Below, one piece after another: positions 10,884-19,491 of a stretch of DNA of 64,000 bases (position 1 is the stretch's first letter; every line of letters begins with the position of its first letter). Under the pieces are notes generated by a model, which was not told the DNA's origin, did no database searches, and worked only from the letters and a program-made list of their open reading frames with translations. The translations under genes and the position numbers were made by a program. The stretch comes from Phoronis australis (Eukaryota > Phoronida > Phoronidae): positions 373,319 to 437,318 of the forward strand of contig NMRA01000227.1 of assembly GCA_002633005.1 (NCBI GenBank). The letters are read 5' to 3'.

Positions 10884-13800
10884 TTATCCCACTTGCCACT
10901 AAAAAGAGAAGGAATACAATCAAGCATACAAGCAACAGATACAAAAAGAGAAGGAATACAATCAAACATACAAGCAACAGACATAAAAAGAGAAGGAATA
11001 CAATCAAACATACAAGCAACAGACATAAAAAGAGAAGGAATACAATCAAACATACAAGCAACAGACATAAAAAGAGAAGGAATACAATCAAACATACAAG
11101 CAACAGACACAAAAAGAGAAGGAATACAATCAAACATACAAGCAACAGACATAAAAAGAGAAGGAATACAATCAAACATACAACAGGGCTTGGAATGACC
11201 AAGGACAAAAAACGCGGAAACTTTGAAACTTTTACGGCCCAAATCATGCGCGCTACCCAGCCTTGAAGTTGAAATGGTCGATGTGAACCTTTCCCCGACA
11301 AAAATCGGGAGGGCTAAAAAAAAAATAAAAATAAACGTTACCACCATCAGTAGCATGCGTCTGCGTCCTTTAAGCTCGTCTGTCCACTCCCAACCCACAC
11401 ACTTTTGGCTGCAGAGCCGTAGTGTTTGTCACTGTGGTTTACAAGAACACGAGACGCCATTGAAAATCCCACCACGCTATCCCAGATGTCCCGGCAATGT
11501 TGACAATTTACGTTCCTCCGAAACATAAAGAGCAACTTCCGCTTTTCGAGGTGAACGTCGTCTGCAACGCCGCGGAAATTTTATATCAAATCCGATTTTT
11601 TTTACGCGGAAATATTATAAAATATGCGGACAGAACATTTGAAAAAAGCGGAAATCCGCGTTTCCGCGGAAAATTCCAAGCCCTGATACAAGCAACAGAC
11701 ACAAAAAGAGAAGGAATACAATCAAACATACAAGCAACAGACACAAAAAGAGAAGGAATACAATCAAACATACAAGCAACAGACACAAAAAGGTGTACCT
11801 TTTCAATTTTACTTTCATCAACAGGACTTTATCAATGCACAGGATAAAACTTAAGCTACACAAAGTATGCTTTTTGAACAGCACTCAAAACCCTTACTAA
11901 GTCTAAGAGGACTATAACACTTCATCCCTGACATCACTCAACTTCCCACTAAGTCTAAAAGCATTCACACTAAACTCTTCACATGCTGACAGTGCTTAAC
12001 ACTTCCATTAAGTCCAAACCAACTCACCCTCAACCCTTCACCCCCTTGATTTGGTTGTTGCTCAGCTCTTCTTTCTAACTCTTCCATGCGTTGTTGTTTC
12101 AGCTTCACCCCCACCGGGTCTTTAAGTCCTCTAGCCTCATCTTCATGCTGTCGTTTGAGGGCAGCTTCTGCCTGTTGTTTCCTTCTAGTTTCCTGTTATA
12201 ACAAATCACGACAACACTTCATTTATCATGCCTTTAAAGAACACGCTTAAAATCCCCAATTTCATATCAAAAACACAAAAACAACTGCACCAGTAAATCA
12301 GCTGTCAAATGAAAACACCCACCAACACTATCTGAAGATATATTAATTAGGTGATCTCGAGTTACGAGCACTTATTGGTCGATATATACTACAGAGAATT
12401 GGCCCAAACAATCCCAACATATAGTCATCCTCCACTGTATTCAGGGTGAAATGTCATCAGATATTGCAGCAACCTTTTCTGTGATTTATAGTATAATAAA
12501 TAATGGCGAGGTGAAGTGTTTGTGGTGGTTGTGATTAGTTAGTATTTGATCACGCTGTGTCTCTCTTCACTTTGCCGTGGGACATCATAAAGGAGTGCAT
12601 ATAGCACATGTTTGTTGCCTATTGGTGGACATGACTGACAGGCACCGAGTATGTTCATACGTCACAATCATGTGCGTGGAGCTAAAAAACTTTTGTTTTT
12701 CTTTTCGTTTCTCGTTTTTTGGGATATTGAATTCGCGGTTGTGATATTCAGTGCCATAGGGGAAAGTTTAACAACGGTGACAATTGTAGTCACTTCCCAG
12801 TTGTTAAAGCAAGACACATACACGGTGATTGCACTTACAAACCCACATTTCATCACAAAAACTTTAGATTTTGACCACTTACCACCACAAAATGTGTCTC
12901 AAATTGCTCCCAGCTCAAAATAAATGTGATTTCTGGACTTGGGAAGCACTCTCAGTATATAGCTTGAGAACAGTGTCTGAAAGTTGACTTATCATGATGA
13001 CACGTCATTTTATTCGCTGAGTGTGGTCTCGAGCAATAAAGAACTTTTTAAAGTTCTTTGCAATACAAACTACTTATCATCTGAATAAGAAACAAGCTAA
13101 GACCAAATTGATACCAGTTGTCATCTAAATTGAAATTTATTTTTTCGAAGAACAGTGGGTTATACCCATTTGAATGATCACATCTAGGCTTTCACTATTC
13201 CAAGTCTCAGTGGACTTCAGACCGGTCCCTCATCTGTACTGCGTCTTAGTGTGGCTGGCTAATGGGTGATCTCCCTACAACCCTCTGTACGGTTCCATTT
13301 GTCCTTGAGCACACTGGCTGTAATTGCATTCACTCTTCAATTTCATTGACTGAATGAAAAATGTTGACTGACGCCAGCAGTGTAAAAATGGTCATGTTGT
13401 CGATTTGGGCAACTGAACGAAGGACTGCTTGCAAAAACGTTTGGCTACAAGACTATTTGTTCGGATTGGGAGGAAATAAAGACATTGACGACCTTAGTCC
13501 TAAGGTGTACCTCTATGCACAAAAGGTACTTAAAATAATGTGACTTTGATGGTTTAATCAGTGTGAGGCATAATTCGACGAAAAACTTCTGCCATATGAA
13601 GGCCCTAATGAAGCACCACCGTCTAAAACGTACTGTCTATACTGTGTCAAATGAGTAACAAAAACCCTTAACTGTATGACAAAACAAGAGCAACGCGGAG
13701 CGTTGAAATGCGCCCACGAATGCATTGCAAATGGTGTGCTTTTAGGATTATTTATTTGTATCACAAAAATGGCCACTAGATGGCGGAAAAACATACAATC

Positions 13801-16800
13801 TATCCAAAAACACGAATATGCCATATTTCAAAAAAATCTGTCAACAAACTTCAGAGAAACAAAGGAAAACAGAATAAAATGAAATTGCCACTAGTGGGCA
13901 CAGTGTCCGTTGGATCCGCCTAAAAGTCGTCGTCATCTGTTGTTATCTTCATATAAAAACACTGTCTTACTAAATTTAGTAAAGATCCTGCAGTGGGTTT
14001 AGGCGATACAACTATGGGCGCAAAACAAAACTACCACTAGGAGGCGCCACAGTAGTCAGTCACCATCATCAAAGGTCATCTTCACACTGAGAACATATAT
14101 GCCAATTGTCAAATGATTTGGTTGATAAAGGGGTGGACACCAAAAACAAGATTTGAAAACAGCAAAAATGGCAACTAGGTGGTGCAAAATACCTTGGTTC
14201 CACCCAAAAACAGGAAGATAGCGTCATCACACCAATAGATGTCTATATTTAAAATTTTATGAAAATCTGTTGAGGACCTTTGAAGATACTGTGTCAAACA
14301 TAAAAAAATTAAATTACAACTAGGGGGCACAGCAGTGGTCAGATCTGTGTGAAAGTCGTCGTCATCCGTAGTCAACATCATATAAATACACTTGCTAAAT
14401 TAAGTAAAGATCGGTTTGTCTTGGAATGAATGTGACCAAAACCGGCGATAAGTTATGCGAGACCTGCCAACGCTACAAAATAACTAAACAGCCGAAGAAC
14501 AAAGACGTCCTCGCTTCGCTTGCGACACGCCCACTCGAACGAGTCCACACAGATGTCTGCGGGCCAGTGACCCCTACATCAAGAGAAGGTTACAAGTACA
14601 TCGTTAATTTTGTAGATGAGTACTCCAGTATGCTGTTTGTTTACTTCATGCGATCCAAAGACGAAACACATGTCGCACTCAAAAGCTTCATCGCTGACGT
14701 CGCACCAATGGGACGAATATCTGAGATACACAGCGACAATGGTGGCGAATAGGTCGGAGCCAATTTCCGTAAAGTGCTCATCGATAACGGCATAAAACAA
14801 ACCACTACAGCGCCCCACACGCCATTGCAGAATGGTAAATCTGAACGCTCTTGGCGCAGTCTGATGGATATGGCTCGTTGTTTGCGCGAAGACGGATCAA
14901 TTCCGAAAAACCTCTGGTCATACGCTGTGAAAAACGCGCAGTACCTGCGAAACAGAAGTTTTCAACAGAGAACAAAAACAACAGCTTACGAACTGTTCTG
15001 TGATCAAAAACCCGACATGCGACTCATACATGCATTTGGAACATAGTGCACTGCATACATCGAGCGTCACAAGCAGAAATTCGACAACCCAATTAATAAA
15101 GGCTACTTCGTTCTGTGCAGGAATGGAAGGGTAATGACCTCGCGAAATGTCTTGTTTGGCAAACAAACGACACGTGACGCCAAACCAGACGGAGATGACA
15201 CGCCCATCAAGCTGATAAAACCCGGTACATCAGAACCGACTGGCAGCCGGCACGACGAGACACAAACTCAGACACCAGATGTCAAGGAGGAGGAGCCAAC
15301 TGCCCATGAGCGACCACGCCGAGAAACCAGACCGCCCAAATATTTAGACGATTATCATGTGTATATGTCTGCAACTGTGGACTATGCGCACAGGGCGATA
15401 CATATGATACCGGAGACATATGCAGAAGCTATTAACTCACATGATAGCGATAAATGGAAAACGGCTATGGACATTGAAATTGAAACTTTACAAGAAAACA
15501 ACACATATGACCTTGTTGACCTGCCGGAAGGTAGAGCTGAAACAAAAGGTAGATGGGTTTACACCCTAAAACAGGGACGGACCCCAAATGACGTGCAATA
15601 CAAAGCGCGTTACGTCGCGAAGGGATACTCACAAATCCCTGGGGTTGACTTCGACGAGACGTTCTCACCCACGACACGTCTCACATCAATCCGCATGCTA
15701 CTGCAAAAAGCCGCCAATGAACAGTTGGAGCTACACCAGATGGATGTCAAGGGCGCGTATCTAAATGCACCCATTGATAAAGACATCTACGTTGAACAGC
15801 CGCCCGGATACGAACAATCTGGCACGAACGGCAAACTCACATGTCACTTGAAGAAATCACTCTACGGATTACGTCAGAGCGGACGCAACTGGCATACGAC
15901 CCTCACTGATTTCCTCAAGCACGCGGGATTTCGTGTGAGCGATAACGACCCGTGCGTCTACGTTAACGACGACACAAACATGTATGTTTTGTTTTGGGTC
16001 GATGACATAATTTTGGCATGTGACAACACTGCATGCATTAAGCATATGAAGGAACAACTAAGCGAACGCTTCCGAATGGACGACCGTGGACCCCTACACT
16101 GGTTCTTGGGAATAGATTTCTATCGTTTACCCGACGGCTCATACATGATGAGTCAAGAACGTTGTGTTGAGACGATACTCAAACGTTTTGACATGTACGA
16201 GTGCAAGCCTGCACTGACACCTGTAGACACTGGTGAGATACTTGCCAAATCATCAGACGAGGAACACGCTCAGTTTCTCAAACTAGGATTTCCCTACCGT
16301 CAAGCCGTGGGAAGTCTAGTTTATCTCGCGAATGCCACACGCCCGGACATCTCTTGGACATTGTCAAAATTGTCACAGTTCCTCGACAAAACTGGACCGG
16401 CACAGGTGACCGCTATAAAGCGCGTATTGCGATACCTGAAAGGGACCAAAACGTTCACGCTTACTTTCAGAACAACGGATAGTCTGTTAACAGGATACTC
16501 CGACTCGGACTAGGCAGGAGACGTCGACGATCGTCGACCTACTTCCGGTTTTATCTTCACGCTCAGAAGTGCACCAATCTCTTGGAAAACTCGGAAACAG
16601 CCGACAGTCGCGTTGTCATCGTGCGAAGCCGAGTACATGGCACTCACTGAAGCCACTAAGGAACTGATGTATTTACGATGTTTGTGTTCAGCTTTCGGAA
16701 TCCCTCAACCGGACACTACGGTTATTCACTGTGATAATGAAGGGACTATCGCCCTCAGCAAGGAGTCACCGAAACAACATCAACGCACAAAACACATTGA

Positions 16801-19264
16801 CGTGCGCTACCATTACATACGGAACAACGATTGTGTGAAGTTTCAGTATGTGAACACCAAAGACAATTTGGCTGATATTTTTACGAAACCGCTCTCGAAA
16901 GATGGACATTTGAGAGCCGTAATCGCGATCCAAGGGGCATGTTGATTAGAATCGCTCCCATGACCAGACACTATTTATCATTACAGACTCATACATCACT
17001 GCTTAGCATGCGCAGTGTCTTTTCTCTGCCCTCCACGTTTCATAGTGTGTAGTTTGTAGACGTGTATTTTATAGCTCTCAATAAATCAGTTATGGATCGC
17101 AAATCAACAGCGAACGGTTTAGGAGATACAGTCATAGGTGCAACAAAAACAAAACTGCCACTAGGAGGTGCCACAGTAGTCAAAATCGTCGGAAAATCAT
17201 CGTCAACCGTTTTCTTCATAGTAAGCACATACACGCCAATTTTCACAATCATCCTTTGAGCGGTTTGGTTGAAAGAGGGGTGGATGCAAAAAAACTCAAA
17301 AACAGTAAAAATGGCCACTAGGTGGCACAAACTACGTTGAATCCATCTGAAAACGGGAGGATAGCGTCACCTCACTAATAGGTGCCTACATATTGAATTT
17401 CATGAAAATCCGTTAAGGACTTTTGAAGATACAAAGGTAAACGTAAAACAAATTGCCACTATGGGGCACACCGGTAGTCGAATCTGTTCAAAAGTCGTAG
17501 TCGTCCGTTGTTAACATCATATAAATACACTAACTAAATTTTGTAAAGATCCTGCAAACGGTTTAGGAGATAGAGCCATAAGCGCAAAAAAACCAAAACT
17601 GCCACTTGGAGGCGCCACAGTAGTCGAAATCGTCGGAAAATCATCGTCAACCGTCCTCTTCATAGTAAGCACATACATGCCAATATTCACAATCATCCTT
17701 TCAGCGGTTTGGTTGATAAAGGGGTGGATGCAAAAGAACAGACTTGAAAACAGTAAAAATAGCCACTAGGTGGCGCACACTGCGTCGAATCCATCCGAAA
17801 ACAAGAGGATAGCGTCATCTCACTAATGGGTGCCTACATACCAAATTTCATGAAAATCCGTTCAGGACTTTTGAAGATACAAAGGTAAGCGTAAAAAACT
17901 AAAATTGCCACTAGGGGGCACACCGGTAGTCGGATCCGTCTGAACGTTCGCTCATGGCGTTCCATTCATAAATGGAACATATAAGCCAAATTTCATGAAC
18001 ATACGTCAAAGGGTTTTGGATTTGGAGATAGAGCAGCGGACGGACGCCGCTCAGACGGACGGATGGAGATGACAGCATAATGCGTCCACATAAGTAAATA
18101 TGTGGGGGCATAAAAATGCTAGATGTTTTTGCTTGTGTTTTACAAGTGGGGTTAATTTAAAAGATTTATATTTGGTTGATGCTCATGGCCAAGGAAGTGA
18201 TTAATTTTTAAATTTGGATTCAAGCAATATCAGCATATATGCGCTTTTCTCTTTTGGAGTTACTCTTGGAGTTAAAATTTTCACTTTAGCTAAGAATGGT
18301 TGCCCGCTCGAGGATCCTCAACTTTTCAGTCGTGCGATTCTCAACTAAGTAATGGAGCACAAAGAAATTCACTCTTGTTTTATAGAAAATATTGGGCTGG
18401 GTCAGTATCAGGGCGGGGGAAATTAGGGCCGGGGAACATTGGGATGGGGAACTTACATAACATTAAATCGTCGTGAGAGACCGTCCGAAGTTGGTATATA
18501 GTGCAACTCCGGACGGTCTGGGATGAACAGAAAACCACAGTTCTACTGTGAGTCTACACCAATGTGATCCCTGTAAAGTCCTGCACGATCTACGTTATGT
18601 AGGTTTGGTAAACATCGCCGACGTGGGACATAGGGTTACTAGTAGTGGAACATAGAAATGGGCAAATATAAAAGTTAATGAAACAGTGAACTCAGTGGTG
18701 AGTGAATTTTTCAGTCAGTAACTGTATGATTGACTCTGGTCGTGGCAATTGCCGAGATCACCCAACCTGGGAATCGCGCCAGTTACACCCGATAAAACGA
18801 GTAAGCTTAATTGCTAACCATCTGGCTACGGTAGAGGCTCATATGCATTCACCGGAAGCACGTCTAGCACACAGTGTCATAGACGCGTAACCGGCCCACA
18901 TTTCGCCAAATTTCTTTGAGCGGCCGATTGCAAAAACGTCAAGCAAAGCCTAAACTTTTGATTGCAGTGTGGCGTGTAACTGAGTCAGAAAAGACAACTG
19001 ATGTTCTTTACTCATGGGCGGTGCACCATAAGGGGCTGAGGAGGCTATAGCCTCCTCCCCCACTTTTTTCAGTGCCACGCCGCACATGATGGTCTATAGC
19101 CATAGGCGTTGCACCACAGCCACTGACGGCTGAGGCAGTGAGGGGCTTTAGTTTAGCCCCCCACTATTTTTCAGTGCTTCGCAGCACATGTTACTTACAG
19201 GATCCGGCTGCGTGTCATCGTAATCATTACTTTCTCCCTGTAAACACGGTAAGCACAAACCCAT
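10884..19264 (-). CDS. SVIP: small VCP/p97-interacting protein (SVIP), three exons
   Basis: SVIP is a small membrane-anchored cofactor of the AAA ATPase VCP/p97 and an inhibitor of ER-associated degradation. Exons in gene order are 19264-19199 (22 codons, GTAAGT donor), 12192-12028 (55 codons, GTGAGT donor) and 10898-10884 (four codons plus TAA, acceptor CTTCTCTTTTTAG). All junctions are phase 0. The protein is 81 aa; human SVIP is 77. The N-terminus MGLCLPCLQGES has Gly2 for myristoylation and Cys4/Cys7 for palmitoylation. Residues 26-36 (RKQQAEAALKR) fit the VCP-interacting motif R-x5-AA-x2-R exactly. The rest is a charged helix, and the C-terminus is GGEGLRWQVG, matching the family's glycine-rich ..GLRW.V ending. 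Without the last intron, exon 2 would read through to a stop at 11965; the strong donor and the fitting last exon favour splicing. The gene is divergent from NADSYN1. Intron 1 (7 kb) is full of transposons. Confidence 0.88.
10899..11183. repeat. 42-bp minisatellite derived from the SVIP intron 2 acceptor, main block
   Basis: About seven 42-bp units contain AAAAAGAGAAGGAATACAAT. Read on the SVIP strand, each unit contains ATTGTATTCCTTCTCTTTTT, the same polypyrimidine tract that precedes the genuine AG acceptor of exon 3 at 10899-10900. Only the copy next to the exon ends in AG followed by TGG. Confidence 0.9.
11184..11685. mobile_element. 502-bp hAT-like non-autonomous transposon
   Basis: The termini CAGGGCTTGGAAT and ATTCCAAGCCCTG are inverted repeats. 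The 6-bp target duplication ATACAA is seen at 11178-11183 and 11686-11691, and removing the element restores the 42-bp host repeat. CGCGGAAA-type subterminal motifs occur near the right end. There is no transposase. The CAGGG..CCCTG ends fit hAT; a 6-bp duplication is less common than 8 bp in that superfamily. Confidence 0.85.
11686..11792. repeat. 42-bp minisatellite, second block
   Basis: Two and a half more units continue the array at 10899-11183, separated from it by the hAT-like insertion. Confidence 0.9.
12195..13680. other. SVIP intron 1, unique part
   Basis: No exon is recognised. A copy of the dispersed repeat seen at 10600-10750 and 36890-37020 is present in diverged form at about 12965-13050. 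The rest shows no clear structure. Confidence 0.5.
14414..16945 (+). pseudogene. Copia pol polyprotein with three in-frame TAG codons
   Basis: One reading frame runs through the whole segment and is broken only by TAG at 14750-14752, 15044-15046 and 16511-16513. Domains in order: end of the integrase zinc finger (CETC), integrase core (HTDVCGPV, then SDNGGE at the first stop and HTPLQNGKSERSW after it), a linker rich in Pro/Glu/Thr, the Copia reverse transcriptase (YKARYVAKGY, QMDVKGAYLNAPI, catalytic FWVDD near 15995-16010, SLYGLRQSGRNW), and RNase H (GYSDSD, stop, AGD; SSCEAEYMALTEATKE; TKHIDVRYHYIR). The third stop replaces the usually invariant Trp of the DxDWAGD motif. The final TGA uses the first bases of the LTR. 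No frameshift was found, so inactivation of this copy is recent or partial. Confidence 0.92.
16940..17109 (+). repeat. 3' LTR of the Copia element
   Basis: The segment begins TGTTGAT and ends ATCAACA, the perfect 7-bp TG..CA inverted termini of an LTR, 170 bp long. A polyadenylation signal AATAAA lies near 17081. It is preceded by a purine-rich AAGGGGCA that would be the polypurine tract. Confidence 0.88.
18758..18840 (-). repeat. tRNA-like SINE head (candidate)
   Basis: On the - strand there is an A-box-like TAGCCAGATGGTTAGC followed about 40 bases later by a B-box-like GCGCGATTCCC. The arrangement is that of a tRNA-derived promoter, but the cloverleaf is imperfect. It lies in SVIP intron 1, close to the divergent promoter. 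Confidence 0.35.
19016..19192. repeat. two diverged copies of a ~80-bp hairpin-containing unit
   Basis: Each copy has GCGGTGCACCA or GCGTTGCACCA, then a GGCTGAGG..CC hairpin-like stretch, and ends CAGTGC..CGC.GCACATG. The second copy abuts the donor site of SVIP exon 1. Confidence 0.55.
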
Positions 19265-19491
19265 TACTAAAGGCACTAAGTTCGCAAAATGCGAAGTAAA
19301 GTGAAGTCTCGTAAACAGGGAAATTTACGGAAACTGAATTGTTTATACTTTATTAGTTCTTCACATGTCCGCCAGGTCTCGACTAAAGCGACATCTAGTG
19401 TATTTGTTGTAGCGATTGCTTTCTGCTTTGTGCGGAAAGCCTACTCTAGTACTCTGTTAAACTTAAACTTTAAAGTGCTATTGGATTAGCA
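19265..19491. promoter_or_regulatory. divergent SVIP/NADSYN1 promoter region
   Basis: There are only 227 bp between the SVIP start codon (on the - strand, 19264) and the NADSYN1 start codon (+ strand, 19492). This must contain both 5' UTRs and core promoters unless either gene has an upstream non-coding exon. No TATA box is convincing. A short hairpin TTCGCA..TGCGAA sits near 19281-19295. The promoter role is inferred from gene layout. Confidence 0.65.

Larger units (their letters stand above)
14412..17109 (+). mobile_element. 5'-truncated Copia (Ty1/copia) LTR retrotransposon
   Basis: Integrase, reverse transcriptase and RNase H are followed by a polypurine-like AAGGGGCA and a single LTR. 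The gag, protease, 5' LTR and the N-terminal part of integrase are absent. The left boundary falls inside the Helentron-like monomer just after AGTAAAGATC. The right boundary is at 17109, after which the monomer resumes with GCGAACGGTTTAGGAGATAC. No target duplication is visible because of the 5' truncation. Confidence 0.93.
13681..18113 (+). mobile_element. Helentron/HINE-like repeat element with CTAGTGGC-box monomers (interrupted by Copia)
   Basis: The left end starts near AACAAGAGCAACGCGGAGCG followed by ATGCGCCCAC. The right end is a palindrome-like stretch (GCATAATGCGTCCACAT facing ATGTGGGGGCAT). The inner motifs ATGCGCCCAC and GTGGGCGCAT (intact in other copies) are inverted subterminal repeats. 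Between them are about 150-bp monomers, each with a box such as CCACTAGGTGGC or CCACTAGGGGGC (near 13773, 13889, 14031, 14169, 14314, 17155, 17311, 17453, 17598, 17760, 17906). Subterminal inverted repeats, a 3' palindrome, a GACG-rich microsatellite-like stretch and internal tandem repeats recall Helentron-associated HINE elements such as the mollusc pearl family. Without the Copia insertion it is about 1.7 kb. No Rep/helicase is visible. Confidence 0.65.

Noticed and set aside
10823-11398. 191- and 155-codon - strand frames and 138-codon + strand frame
   Set aside because: All derive from the 42-bp SVIP-intron minisatellite plus part of a hAT-like element; several frames are open at once.
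11965-12027. Read-through of SVIP exon 2 giving a longer C-terminus ending at 11965
   Set aside because: A GTGAGT donor follows GGEGLR, and a fitting acceptor and WQVG-stop exon exist downstream, matching the family's ending.
13558-13882. 60-90-codon frames at the left end of the 13.7-kb Helentron-like element
   Set aside because: They cross the element's end and a box monomer and have no domain.
15465-16057. - strand open frames within the Copia pol region
   Set aside because: Shadow frames of the + strand reverse transcriptase.
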